Assembly (NCBI GenBank): GCA_030248215.1
Contig: JASANG010002299.1
Location: 124,001 to 188,000, forward strand
Length of the DNA: 64,000 bases
Direction of reading: 5' to 3'
Source: Enoplolaimus lenunculus
Taxonomy: Eukaryota; Nematoda; Enoplea; Enoplida; Thoracostomopsidae
The notes under the pieces were generated by a model that was given only the letters and a program-made list of their open reading frames with translations, was not told the DNA's origin and did not search any database. The translations under genes and the position numbers were made by a program. Positions 13,549-25,542 of this stretch are shown here, one piece after another (the stretch's first letter is position 1; every line of letters starts with the position of its first letter).

Positions 13549-13677
13549 AGTCTAGGTAGGAACCGGGACATCAGACCTTTTAACTAAGCAGCTGGAAAAG
13601 CGGGCCAGAGCGGGGATCGAACTCTCAGCCTATGGATCCTTAAGCGAGCACTCTACCACTGCGCCACGCAGCCCGCC
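13549..13677 (-). repeat. tRNA-derived SINE-like repeat, family 1
   Basis: On the minus strand the head reads like a tRNA: TGGCGCAGTGG (A box) and GAGTTCGATCCCC (B box), ending GGCCCG, followed by CTTTTCCAGCTGCTTAGTTA, the body shared with 22418-22547 and 26127-26262. The shared body argues for a SINE, not a tRNA gene. Confidence 0.7.
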
Positions 13678-13781
13678 TGTCCAACTACCATTTTCGTCGA
13701 CTATATTTGTCGACCGTGTGCTGCCAGCTAGCATACATACAGTGCACTGCACTATATTGCATGTGCACATAACGGACGAGC

Positions 13782-14056
13782 ATGTTTCACATGCTTACAC
13801 CCATAAATGCAGCCAGCATTTCGGTAAGAAAGCTGGTTACGTTCTATAAACATTTCAAAACACAGTTTCTTGTATTGGAAACTGCTAGCGTGTCAAAACA
13901 CTCGTGAACAAAGGTGACAAAGAATGGAGTATGACACCTGAAGCTGTCCCAGACACCACCCTTGACCCTACCGTCAATCGCGTGCCAATGCGGATGCCAA
14001 CTGAACCAGAGATTTCAACTGAAAACACCGCAGACGCTATTAAGTTTGCAGTTTGA
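13782..14056 (+). CDS. Possible small two-exon gene, 69 aa, unknown function
   Basis: Exon 13782-13823 begins with ATG and ends at TCG followed by GTAAGA. Exon 13889-14056 follows an AG and runs in phase to TGA. The product starts MFHMLTPINAASIS and continues with a hydrophilic, Glu/Thr/Pro-rich tail ending DAIKFAV. An in-frame stop lies just before the ATG. The 65-bp intron is short but has a consensus donor. I recognise no family. No similarity to neighbouring repeats was seen, and a SINE-like repeat lies 100 bp upstream. The model rests only on open frame, splice sites and amino-acid composition, so it may be a chance ORF. An overlapping 88-codon ORF on the other strand is treated as its shadow. 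Confidence 0.3.
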
Positions 14057-14249
14057 GTATTATTCTTGGTGCAATGACTGAATTTCAACGCACTCACATT
14101 TTCATCAAGGGCGTATACCAGGGTATTGATAGAGGAGATGTATCCCCCCAAACTTTATGCAGCATGAAAAAAACGCTTTGAACCGGCCTCTGAATAACCT
14201 TCTGCATCCAGGATGTTCAACAATTTTAGCAAGTAGGTATTTTCTAAGG

Positions 14250-14482
14250 AACATTTCGATTGACCAATCAAACTGCAAGTGCAAGAAATTGAAGTGACTT
14301 GCAACTGCATTCACAGCTGTGAATTAAATTCAATATCATGAATTCTAGTTAATAATTTGCAGCTGCAACAACTTCAAAGCTGCGTTGTGACCAAACTTAC
14401 ACATGCAAGTTGCACGTGCATGTTTTTGCGGCAAAAACCTGACGGGTGAATAGAGCGTTTGCACGTGTGAATAGGGCATTAT
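14250..14482. mobile_element. CACGTGCA inverted-repeat element
   Basis: TTGCACGTGTGAATAGGGC at the right end, repeated GCAAGTTGCA-like motifs inside. Opposite ends of related elements (GCCCTATTCACACGTGCA) are at about 12172-12190 and 6946-6963, and a degraded one near 3140-3260. Confidence 0.5.
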
Positions 14483-15021
14483 ACGCTAAAAAATTACGTT
14501 TTGACAATTCCAGTTCATAGACGAGGTGCACATGGGAAATTGTATATAACCCGTCATAACCCGCCCTCGCGACCCATGTGCGGTTCACTAATGAGTCATG
14601 TGACCCACTACCCAAATTTACATTAACGCGATATCTGCTCAATTCTACAGGTTCTTCTTATAACACGTGATACAGACCAACACAGCTTGGATTGCCTCCG
14701 GATCCACCCGTCCACGCTACGATTTATTCGACATATCGAATGCACTGAACCGACGTTCAGATTCTAAACAATACACCTTCTGAACGCCAATAAACTCTCC
14801 GAGCAATGGTTTACATAGGATAATCTCTGTTCCGCCCGACTCATGAAAATTTTCAAAATCATGACCCACCGTCATAACCCAATGACCTATATCCAACTCT
14901 GTTTCACAAACACAATGAAAATCAACTTCTTACATTAGCTTTTGAGAATTACGTAACAAAAAGACTACCTTTCAACTGATAAACTTTCAACCAAAATGTC
15001 AAGCATATTTATGACATTTAT

Positions 15022-15204
15022 GGCCAATGTTACTTCAAAGGGCGTCCAGGTTTCTGGTGAGTCCATAAAAGAGTGCGTTTAGATACTAGATTACATTTTT
15101 TGCTTAGGCTTAGGCTTAGGAACTCATTTTTGCAACGCTTAGGCTTAGGCTTAGTAATGCACTACAAAAATCTACTGCTACGTCCCTAAAAAGTAACATT
15201 GGCC
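15022..15204. mobile_element. TTAGGC-bearing MITE, type A, inverted
   Basis: Opposite orientation to 13075-13270, with TTAGGC blocks on the plus strand separated by a TTTTTGCAACG spacer. Ends GGCCAATGTTACTTC / GTAACATTGGCC and exact 8-bp duplication ACATTTAT. Confidence 0.85.
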
Positions 15205-15499
15205 ACATTTATTATAATATAATCACCACTGGACCAAGATCAACGTTTTATATATTGCTATTTTTGACCTGTTTTTAATAAAATTTAACGATATCATTTC
15301 CGTTTGAACATAAACAACCGTGTCATTACATACCAAGCAATTATTTTTGAAAATGTAAACAAAAGTTTTTCAAAAGATTTCCGCAAGTTTTTTGGCTCCT
15401 GGAAAGCAAACAGTTTTAAACCAAAAAAAATTCCGCCAAATAACAGCGTATCTTTACTGCTGAAACACGTGCAGGCAGTAAAATAAACATAACAAATAC

Positions 15500-15802
15500 C
15501 AGGGTGCAACCGGAATTACATTTACAGGAACCGGAATTTGAAAAAATTACCGGAAACAGGACCGGAACTGGAAAATGAAAAATACACATCACCGAACAAT
15601 TCATTTTTATTTTCTTTTTTACAATATTATTGGTGAAATAACCCTACTTGGAGATAGTATTCACTTTATCTGCGGTATTTTAGATTTTCATAATCCACGA
15701 AAGTACGCCTACCAAATTTTAATACCGGAATTTTTAATTCCGGTAAAAATTTACCGGAACCGGAAGGTGAAAACCGGAGCCGGAATTCCGGTTGCACCCC
15801 GG
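15500..15802. mobile_element. hAT-type MITE, CAGGGTGCAACCGG family, degraded
   Basis: Left end CAGGGTGCAACCGG; right end CCGGTTGCACCCCGG, slightly altered. Flanks ACAAATAC and ACAATACG resemble a decayed 8-bp duplication. Internal sequence is diverged from the two young copies. Confidence 0.75.
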
Positions 15803-16190
15803 ACAATACGCATATAGTCAAACCGAGGGGCGACGGAATATCCGGCTACGGAAAAAACTCGACGGTCCCGTTTGCGTCTTGATAGACGCTAACTTTACAA
15901 ACTACGTCGGTCAGAAAAACGCTTTGCACACACACACACTTTGCCTCGGTTCTATTTTTGTTCAAATATCTGAAAAGTTTTCGGCAAATTATGTCCAAAC
16001 CGAAAACGCAACACGGTATACATTTGTTTACTTCCCAGAACATAATGGCCATAGTTGTAAAATCGGCCGAGGCTTAGGCTTAGCCTTAAGCTTAATAATA
16101 CCTTAGCTGCCAAGTTAGGCTTACTAAATAATAAACATAATATTTAGAACAAAATCTTTTGCCTTCTATCAAACTAACACTAGTGTGGTG

Positions 16191-16570
16191 CAGGGTGGCA
16201 ACAAAGGTTCGGATTCGGCAAAAATTTGAGGTTCGGATTCGGATTCGGTTATGAAAAAGCCGAATCCAAAAGCCGAATCCAACAAAGTTCGGCAATATTT
16301 TTTTTAATTTTTTACGCAATAAAATTTTTAAATATGTACCTTGCGATAAAAATCAATATTTTATATTTCAGGTGAGAAATCTCAGAACTGACGTCGGGAC
16401 GAAATATATTAACGTATTAAAAGTTATATGGCTGGCATTGCGTTGATATTCTGAAACAAATTATAGATATATCTGAAATTTGCAACTTGCACGATTCGGA
16501 TTCGGTTTCGGATTCGGCAAATTAGCACTGGATTCGGATTCGGTCAAATCGTGGCTTCGGTGCCACCCTG
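16191..16570. mobile_element. hAT-type MITE, CAGGGTGGCA ends, GATTCGG repeats
   Basis: Ends CAGGGTGGCAACAAAGG and CGGTGCCACCCTG with exact 8-bp duplication GTGTGGTG. Subterminal arrays of GGATTCGG; AT-rich centre. It is a distinct family from the TTCCGG elements but shares their architecture. Confidence 0.87.
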
Positions 16571-18560
16571 GTGTGGTGGACAAGTCAACAAGCACCGACA
16601 ACACAACCAGTGTCCACTCAATCCATATGCATTTTTTACTTTACTACTAATAAACCAATCAAAAAAAGGCGTCAATATCAGGATCCGGTAAAAGCCAAAA
16701 TTTTTGATCGGGCCGTTCCTCCGGAAACGCATTCGACAACTTCATGGGTCCGTCTTCGAAATCCCGTATATAAATATGTTCCTGCCAAATCCTCAAATTC
16801 ATATACGATCAAATCCGACGACTCCAGATACTTTTTTTCACAATTGGTTGACAATCTGTACTGCTCACAGAGCAATCACTATTTGAAATCATACGATCAG
16901 CAAGAGGCTTTTGTAATTTTCAGCCTTAAAGCAAATAAGCTAAAGAATAGCAGTTACAGTGAAAAGCCGGCCTGGATTAAAGCATACATATACTAAACTT
17001 GCGTTATTTTCTATTTCATATTTGAACTTTGTAGTCCTGAATATTATACAACAGATTTTTAAAAGTGACGTTGATAATTGACATGCCAGTTAAATCGCTA
17101 GAATATCAATTATAACGCAAACTCAGCATACGCAATTCATTCAGACATTTGTCGATTTGACTAGAACTATAATGAACCTAAAATCAAATATATATACATT
17201 TGCCAGAAACCATAATATACTGACTGTTAAACTCAAATTAAAATGTAACCGAAAGAACTATAATGAACCAGAAAAATCAAACATATATTTCCCAGAAACC
17301 AACATATATTTCCCAGAAACCAACATATATTCACTGTTAAACTCACATTAAAATGTAACCGACTGTGGAAGTGACCACGCGGTATTGAGAAACGCGACCT
17401 CCAAATAATACTCACATCACAAATTTTAAACAGAAAAACATTCATGCTATAACGTTCAAATCTACATATTAAAGCTGGAACGCTCCACATACGTATTTCG
17501 GGCAGCTTTCCAGCATTATTTCGTTTACAATATAATTTCTTAGAAAATACACGTGAGCGTTCTATGAAAGGAAAATTTGCAAGGAAATTTTTACGTTTTC
17601 GCTACTTTTACGCATTGAGCAAAGCTGGTAGGCTAGTTATACATATTACACAAGTTTTTCTGAGCAAAAACCCCACCAACCACGTAATCATCGTAAAAAT
17701 TTCTACTTTCGTAAACTTAAAAGACAAAACCAACGGTTATAAACAAAAACAAACCATTGCACTTGTTTTAATTTTATTTCTCAGCCCAAAATTTAACGAA
17801 CACACCGTCTGTCCAGTTAATACCACAGAAGTTGTCAAAATTTACCAACATTGCATTTTACAACTGCGACTCTACAAGCAAAATGTTTCTAATATTTAAG
17901 AAAAAATTCTCTTATTTTAGAAATATGACTAGCAAGCAAAATGCACTTAAAAAGTTTTCTGTTATAACATCATAAAAAAATTTTCGAAAGTTTTAAAATG
18001 AAGTTTGAAAATTATTGTATTACGGACAGAAATAAACGTTTTTCTGTTATTTTTAGACAAAAATGTTTTAAATATCAGATAAAATGTTAATTTTACTCGC
18101 TGTAAAAACACTTTGCTGAAAAAAATTCAGAAATACTTTTTGTGTGGTTGGCCTACATATATAATACAATACACAACCAAAGATTATCACATGTTCCGAT
18201 ATTCTCCGGATTACATGGTGGGCTTCATATATATGCCACCCGGATATGCTTTTACCAGTCGTAGTGAGACTACATGTATTGAGCAAAGCTCGAACACACT
18301 TAAAACAATTAAGCTAACATGCAAACTATTCAGTTTTCGGTTTTGAAAATTTGTGACGATTTATTCAGGCTCCTCGCGCCCGAAAAATATTTTATTTTCA
18401 GCCAACACAATTGAGGAGTTGCAAATATTCACAATTCAATTTTAAAGAAAAAATGGCGGATGCATCGAAATTTTTAAGATTTTAGATGAATTTCGTAACT
18501 TTTATTGCATTTCGAATAATTTCAGCATATCTGTAACAAAAAAATAGCGATATATATTAT

Positions 18561-19141
18561 ATGACACGGTTTGTCCCATGTTAATTCGACGTCAACGTTA
18601 AAATTTGGGCACTTATATCGGGTCAACAGACAAAACTCGAAAAATCATCAATGCGTACAAGAGACAGTATGCCACGTGATACTGTGGGACATTAATGCGA
18701 ATATCATTTGATATTCTAAAATGTCCACGAATATCAGCGTAACCTTTGGGTACTAATAAATGAATGAAAAGTTCGACGGCAGAGGCAGAAACATGCTTTA
18801 AATACCAAAGACATGCCTGCAAATCGTTTTCGACACAAAATCGCTTAAAACCACAGCTTCATAATTCAAAAATTCAAATTTCATATGCTAGTATCATATA
18901 ATATTCAACAGGATAATTTGGGTATGTTACCTCAGCTACGCAGACATTTGAAAATATATCATATGATATTCGCATATCATGATATTGAAGGACAAAAGGT
19001 GACCTGCACATGATATTAGCAGACAAATACGAATTTTTGAATACGATATGGGATCTATAAGCAGACAAAATGTGACCCAATAGTCTAATAGGGACAAAAC
19101 GTGTCCCAAGCTGCCCCGGTTATAACGTGAACCCCGCATTA
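18561..19141. mobile_element. TIR element, second copy, one end missing
   Basis: Matches 59852-60516 across GACACGGTTTGTCCCATGTT, GACAAAATGTGACCCAATAG and CTGCCCCGGTTATAACGTGA. A third, shorter fragment lies at about 58398-58500. Confidence 0.72.
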
Positions 19142-19915
19142 CATTAACGAAAAAGACGTGCAAAACTTTCCGCATTCTAGTTATTCAGCTCTTCAAATGT
19201 ATACACGTTACCGTCAGTAATACGATTAGAACAACATACAATTTACTTCCATGTATCCAATTACTTAATAACTCAAACAACGTAATGTAATTCTATACAA
19301 AGACAAATATTGTCAAACGACGCCATCCAAACAACATCAAAGCTACCCACTTGAAAGTTTTGCAATAGCATAACAAAAATTTATACCGCCGTTGGAAAGA
19401 GAGACATGGGTATGGTGCGATACCCGGTTCGTTTGTAAAGGGTTTGACCGAATATAAAAAATATCAGATCCACAAGACAAAATGAAATTTGCAATAAAAC
19501 GTGTTCGTGTATTTACTAAATTTAGCTGACAAAATGTAGAATAGTTATTGAATCTTACCAGACACAAAATGTGTATAGTGCGGCCCGATCGCAGCAAAAA
19601 ATATTTAATTATGGTTAGGTCATATCCAAATTGTTCTAATTATTTTAAATGAACTCCAAGCGGTATCGGCATTACATCTAACGCGTTTAAAATAAAAATA
19701 TGATTCTGCACTATATAAAATCCGACTTAATTGAAAACACAATAGAAAGCAAAGTTTAAACAAATACATATGTATCAAACACTGAGTCATATCAGTACAA
19801 CACAAAACCCAAGAAGAGCAGACTATCACCAAAAATAGTTCCCGGTTCCACGTTCCACGGCAGCACGGCTGTAAGCAACTGATTATTGATATAAACAGTC
19901 AGAAAGAAACTCGCA

Positions 19916-21516
19916 TCACTGATAATACAATTCTATATTCATTCCGTCGTGAATTTCGTAATCTTGTAGTGTGATGTGATCTTTGAAAATTGTATACCTG
20001 AAATAATGTATACATAGCAGGGTTCAACTGGAATTTCTGTTCCGGTCAGAATTCCTGAAACAAATCAACTCCTGCTTCTGTTTCTGTATTAAAAGAAGCA
20101 GGAACCATTCACGGTCTTGTTGCAAATTATTCATAATCATTCAAATATCGGAAACCTTGTCTTCTAAAAATTGTTGCGTATTTCGAAATGAGTGTTTCAG
20201 CAATATTAGTTCAATGTTGTTAATAAACTGGTTCTAATGTGTTTTCGCAAAACTGGATGATGAAATAACACTGAAAATTTGCTTAAACCACTTTTTGGCA
20301 AGTTTTCTAGAAAGTCCAACAGTAATTTGATGATGAAAATTATTGTAAATTCCGGTTCCTATTCCTGCTAAGAAATTTAATCCCTGTTTCTATTCCGGTA
20401 AAATTCTGTTCCTGTTGGTTGGAACTCTGATACATAGACAATTACAGTAACATATAATTAACTAAGAACATACGCCAAACAAAAAAGGGAACTTAGCGAG
20501 TGCAATGGTCAGCACAGAAATCAAAAATCTACATTAAAGTTACTCCGGAGCCTCGCAGGTACCAACCGGGGCCAAATGGATTTTTCTGTAAAAATGTATT
20601 TTGACATATTTTAATCGAAAAAATGAAACATTGAGTCTAACCATTGTTTTCTATTGTAATAATTCAGCAACGTAAATGTTTGCATGAAAGACACAACAGC
20701 ATCTTATTCAGACCTTCAAGACGTATCGAGTCAGCCGACGATTGCATTCTAAATTTGATCCCGAATAGACCACAACAAATTAAGTATGACCCTGGCCCTC
20801 CGGGTCATTCTAACTCTGCCTGCACACACATTTATCAATAACATAATGCTTCATATATTCAATACTGTCTAGAAAATGGCATACTATTTTAGGGCTAATC
20901 TTAATTGTGTGATTTAAAAAACATAATGAGCAAGGAAATTTTGCTCTACCCAGAGCTGGATATATCCCTGGCCCTAGTCTTATAATGATGACGACTACGA
21001 TTTGGCCATCTTAATGAATAAAGAAGTTATTCGAATCAGATGTGTCGACTCCTGCCATGCAATGTTATCGAACGCCGCCAGCATTGCTTGCAAATATCTT
21101 TTACGTAATAGCTCCGTTTCGACACGCATTTGACGCATCTTGACCGAGATAAACAGATTACATGCCAAAAGTGAGTAAAACATGGCACAAGGATTTTTTA
21201 TAACATGACGTCACGCCGACAAAAAACATTTAACTAAACCATTAAGTTCACTAACCATTTTTTAAGCACAATTCTTTCATATTTAGTGCCTGTTTGCGCG
21301 GCTATAAGTTTTTTGAGATCGCCGATAGTATCGTCAGGACTACAAAAGAAATAAAAAAAATTAAAACGTACAAAATCTAACTATATCATTGTAAATTTTG
21401 TTTATGACAATACAAAATATGGAACTACTGCTGATTCAATACATCAACTCCACTACTTACTTGCACTTGACTCTGACTTTTTTGCCAAGGCGATCATTAC
21501 ACGTCACTTCAATCAT
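19916..21516 (-). CDS. UBL5: Ubiquitin-like protein 5 (UBL5/Hub1), 3 exons, 73 aa
   Basis: Exons are 21516-21461, 21339-21256 and 19997-19916, joined in phase by GT-AG introns (donors GTAAGT and GTTAGT). The product begins [18 protein letters not shown], continues [16 protein letters not shown] and RIVLKKW, and ends [15 protein letters not shown]. That is the full 73-residue length of the family and ends in the typical YY plus one residue instead of the ubiquitin diglycine. UBL5/Hub1 binds spliceosomal partners non-covalently, influences pre-mRNA splicing, and in animals has a role in the mitochondrial unfolded protein response. Intron 2 is about 1.26 kb and contains an hAT-type MITE (20018-20429). 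The exons are too short to stand out as ORFs, but the match to the family is close and continuous. Confidence 0.96.
20018..20429. mobile_element. hAT-type MITE, CAGGGTTCAAC ends, in UBL5 intron
   Basis: Ends CAGGGTTCAAC and GTTGGAACTCTG with exact 8-bp duplication ATACATAG on both sides. Subterminal GGAACAGGA-type repeats. It begins about 20 bp beyond the acceptor of UBL5 exon 3. Confidence 0.88.
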
Positions 21517-21679
21517 AATATTTAAGAAATTCAAGTAAACATTAGGATTCTACAGTTCTGAAAATAATGAGTATACGTGTACAACAATGATAGTATGAGC
21601 TAATTTATAAACTTATTACCTATTTGATAGCGATGAGTGGTCAAAAACCTTAATGAACGAATTACATATATGTCTTAGC

Positions 21680-22070
21680 CAGGGTGCAACCGGAATTCCG
21701 GTTCCGGCATTTTTTCACCTTCCGGTTCCGGTTCCGGTAAATTTTTACCGGATTTAAAAATTCCGGTGTTATAATTTGGCCGTTTTTTTAACTTTGCTAA
21801 TCTTTAAGAATCTCTTTAGAAAGCCACTTGTATTCCGAATATAAGCCATTGATGGTGGATTTCACTTCAGTCGACGACGAAAATCTAAAATACAACAAAT
21901 AAAATAAATATCTATGTTCGACTAAGGTTATTTCACAAATAATAGAGCAAAAAATAAGATTAAAATGAAATTTTTGGTGAAATGCATTTTTCACTTTCCG
22001 GTTCCAGTAAAATTTTCAAATTCCGGTTCCGGTTCCGGTTCCGGTAAATTGTAATTCCGGTTGCACCCTG
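21680..22070. mobile_element. hAT-type MITE, CAGGGTGCAACCGG ends, 8-bp TSD
   Basis: Same family and orientation as 10427-10829, with exact 8-bp duplication GTCTTAGC on both sides. It lies about 160 bp upstream of the UBL5 start codon, in the likely promoter region of that gene. Confidence 0.9.
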
Positions 22071-22417
22071 GTCTTAGCTATTTTTCACAACAAAAACCTA
22101 AACACAATTATTTAACACAAATACCCAGAAAAGACTAAACACTCATAGCAACAGATGCAATTCGCCCTTAATGCCAATCACGTGGACCAAATTGAATTTT
22201 GTCCAAAACAAAAAAACACGGAAACGCGAACCTTGCGAAACCATTCCTGCACTGCAAGACATTACCGATTTAAGCAATTTCACAAATAGGAGAGAAAACT
22301 TGTGTATCGAAAACTGAATCAAATTCCGAAACGTGTTCTTTCAGCAAAAAATTTACTCTATGTACCCAGAATGTCCCGTGTCAGTCTAGCTACGGTTACT
22401 ACCTAGATTAACATTGG

Positions 22418-22547
22418 GGCTACGTCGTAAAGCGTAATGGCCAATTGCCGATCCGTAGGCGGAGAGTTCACTGCCCGTTTTAAAGGCCCACTTTTCCAGC
22501 TGCTTGGGTAAAATGTCCGAAGTTCCAGTTCCTACCTAGACTGACAT
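22418..22547 (+). repeat. tRNA-derived SINE-like repeat, family 1, degraded
   Basis: GGGGCTACGTCG head remnant, ACTTTTCCAGCTGCTTGGGT and TTCCTACCTAGACTGACATC body. Confidence 0.62.
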
Positions 22548-23044
22548 CCCGAAACCAAACACCACAGCAGCCATATAAACAGAGCGAGATGCGTGACAAC
22601 TTCTTTTAAATTATCTGCAACTACCGCTTCCCCAAACAGTAATTACCAAAAAAACTAGGTAATCGTCGGAACTTAAAAATGTCAAGTACCGTTTAACACG
22701 ACTCAAATTTTTCTTCGGTACACAAAAGTGACACACCTGAAGGTAGTTATATATATTGGAAGCGGGAGTCAATCTACTGATCTTATTGTTATAAGAGTCA
22801 TTTGATACAAGAGTGCACCAAACACGGTTCAATAAAACAACACTAGCTTACTAATTTTCTACACGAATCCTTTCGTATCCACCCAGGTTATAAGCTCACA
22901 TTCAAAATATCAAGCGGGTGAAACAAAATCTGGGGCATATACAATTTTAAACATCGACGAATTTTATACATGCGCAATTCCCAGCTTAGGTATTTATTTC
23001 ACAGCGTGTTCAGGGCTGTCATTTCAAAGATAGTACTGCGGTAA

Positions 23045-23530
23045 ATGGCAACATCGCCTGCAGCCAAGCAGAAATCTTCATTGACAACCTTTGGTTCAAA
23101 TCAAAGCTGTAAACTGTCCACTGAAACCGAAAAGACCTCAAGTCACGTCGCCGTTGCCCAGATATGTGTGTATGTTTAAGTTTCAATCTTCCCGGGTTGC
23201 AGCTTGGCAAAAATCAATGATACGAAAGGGTAAGAAATTGCATTGCGCAGACAAGTTGGTTTGCCTAAACATAGAATTTATAAATTGCTACCACAGGTTA
23301 TAGCTCAAAATAGAAATTGTCTACAAACTAAAGGCGGCAATGTCATGCATTCCGTATTTTATGCGCCGGTCAAGTCGGTTTTAAGGCATGAAATTTACAG
23401 TGAAATTTTCAAATCAAGTGTTGACGCACCGATTGTGAGATCAAACATTGAGATTTTACAGTTATCAGATTTTACAGCTACCGTTTCTCCAAGTTTTAGA
23501 ATATTTTACGCTTTCAAAACTGTCACATGA
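23045..23530 (+). other. Coding-like ORFs in two frames, no family recognised
   Basis: An ATG at 23045 opens about 45 codons beginning MATSPAAKQKSSLTTF. A second frame covers about 23107-23229 and ends at GTAAGA. A third open stretch, 23297-23530, follows a CACAG acceptor and ends at TGA with FYAFKTVT. Codon composition looks more protein-like than in the surrounding DNA, but the reading phases do not join into one clean transcript, so I do not propose a gene. It could be a decayed gene, exons of a gene I cannot resolve, or chance. Confidence 0.2.
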
Positions 23531-23886
23531 GAAAAATTGTAAGTATTTGATATTTGATGCATTGCAAAATCATTTATACATATTTATGATCCAAAGTTTC
23601 CGCAGTACACACAATGTCCTTTTGGGTCACTTTCATTGCTTAAAACATCTTTTAAGATATTATCATACGTCGAACAAGCTTAAAAATATCGCGTCACGTT
23701 TTTATAAGATTAAACATTTCTTGCTGAAACCAGATCAATTTAAAATATCACTCTTGCAAAGACTTAAAAACGAATTAATGCGAACTGAGTTGTTTTTTAA
23801 TAAAATGTGAGCGAAAATTGCAAAATCTCTAAACTGAAATCAAGGCTGCGAAGATATATAATAGCCGAGTCCTAAGCTTTATGTCA

Positions 23887-24618
23887 CTCACACGTTATAA
23901 CGCGTGCGCTTTGCTCACGCAACGTCCTACAATATAGTTTAAGCTGCGCGGATTATGCAACTTTTGCGTAGACGGTGTAGCGGACATTTTCGTACCGTCG
24001 ATGTTTGCCTTGAATGTCCCACTCAACTGTACAATAGGTATCGAATGTCTGCTATATAGATCGTTCGCTTAAAAAATTTATTTTTCGCAAAATTTTAGGT
24101 TTCTTCATTATTTAGTTTTTCCTCAAAAATTTCAATTTCCAGCCAAAATTTGAATTTTGCTGCTAAAATTTTAATTGTCCCGCTAGAAGTTGAATGTTCT
24201 CGCTAAAATTTGAATGTTCCCGCCAAAATTTGAATATTCCCGCCAAAATTTAAATGTTCCCGCCAAAATTTGAATATTCCCGCATAAAATTTGAATTTAC
24301 CGCCAAAACTTGGTTTTACCGTTAAAATTTGAATTTCTTGCCAAATTTAAATTTCTTTCAAAAGTTGTTATTTCCCGCCTGATTTTAAGCCACCATCACA
24401 GTTTCAATTTCCTGCCAAATTTAAAAGTCCGCACACTGTTCGCAGATTATGAATTTGTCCGCTACACCGTTGCCGAAAACTCCTAAATGTCCATCAATTT
24501 GTGTAGCAAGTGATGCGACGAAAATTGCTTTTAAGAAACGGTATGGACATATATGCTGTCTGTTCAAAACGGTAGGGACATTGCATGTGCGGAGCGCACG
24601 CATTATAACGTGTGAATG
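23887..24618. mobile_element. TIR element with CCCGCCAAAATTTGAA array
   Basis: Ends TCACACGTTATAACGCGTGC and its complement near 24600; inner GACGGTGTAGCGGACA-like repeats; centre 24120-24430 is a degenerate tandem array of about 18 bp (CCCGCCAAAATTTGAAT). A related end lies at about 59720-59855. Confidence 0.7.
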
Positions 24619-25542
24619 ACATTAGCAAAAGGTCTTTCTTAGCCATCCAAACTATAGTATATGCATAACCGATTAAAAAGTTTGCGGTATTTAAGCACTA
24701 AGTGATTGTAGTTTTGCATTATAAAAGCATTTACAGCAATATCGACGTATGCTTAATACAGAAACTAGGTTGTCTGTGTTGTTTCTGATTTATATTCTGT
24801 TTTAATCCTGAAGCACGCCTAGCAACTACTCTCAGTAGGTTATCGGTTAATAATGTGTGTATAGCCTCACTAAAACATATAACTGTGTAGATATGTGCGC
24901 CTGCTTGCTAGCGTGCCTTCAATATAGCAAAGTCTGCTGGCTTTATTGTGTATGTTTTTGTTTTCACGAACAGTACAAGTATACCTGCGAGTTTAGAAAC
25001 TTGGAATCGATAAAAAGCTGTCGAACTCAAATATTTCGCCAACAGCTTTTATTTGTTTCTGTATTGCACAACTTTTGAGCATCTGGAGTTTTTCGATGCG
25101 CCACAAACCCGTTTGTTGGTTTTTTCTGAGAGGATTTCATTCAAGAACTTTTATAAACCACGAAGAACTCGGTTGCACTCTTTCTATTGGACAGCAATGT
25201 CTTTCCTAAATAGTACGTTGCGCTTGTTTTTGCTTTATCTAGTGTTTGATAGGCACTAAAAATCAAATAACGGGTATTTAGAACACGGTTAAGGTTGTCT
25301 ATGTTGCAAAACTTCCATGCAACTAGAGCGTGGTAGTGCAAAATCTCAATGCGTTTCTCAAAAGTTTTTATTTCAAGTCATCTCTCTGAAACTAACCTAT
25401 TGTCACGCTCAACAAAAGCAATATGGGATAGTACTTTCAATAACCGCAGTAATTGTCTGATTTGCTTTTTAATATATAAAGGAAGCCTTTTCATTACTCG
25501 CTATCACTCGCTTTCACAGTAAACAGAGCTACCATTTTTCAG

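Larger units (their letters stand above)
9657..13781. other. Intergenic, MITE-rich
   Basis: Between CCT and the small 13782 gene lie hAT-type elements (9868-10286, 10427-10829, 11292-11603), two TTAGGC-bearing elements (11018-11203, 13075-13270), one arm of a CACGTGCA repeat (about 12165-12260), an AAGTACTTAAGT-rich repeat (about 12340-12440), a run of about 13 C residues near 12800 and a SINE-like copy (13549-13677). The rest shows nothing I can name. Confidence 0.6.
14057..19915. other. Intergenic, MITE-rich
   Basis: Contains the CACGTGCA repeat (about 14250-14482), a region with repeated GACCCACCGTCATAACCC (14500-14900), a TTAGGC element (15022-15204), hAT-type elements (15500-15802, 16191-16570), a degraded TTAGGC remnant (16060-16110), a short direct duplication (about 17170-17360) and a longer inverted-repeat element (18561-19141). 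A 141-codon ORF at 16571-16996 has no recognisable product. Confidence 0.6.

Noticed and set aside
13549-13677. tRNA gene on the minus strand
   Set aside because: Promoter boxes are tRNA-like, but the shared 3' body with two other copies marks a SINE-type repeat.
16571-16996. 141-codon plus-strand ORF and a 65-codon minus-strand ORF over the same DNA
   Set aside because: The plus ORF begins inside the MITE target duplication, has no start context, splice sites or recognisable family; both strands are open, so neither can be preferred.
20995-21183. 62-codon minus-strand ORF in UBL5 intron 2
   Set aside because: Coding-like composition but no convincing splice pair; including it would break the full-length 73-aa UBL5 product.
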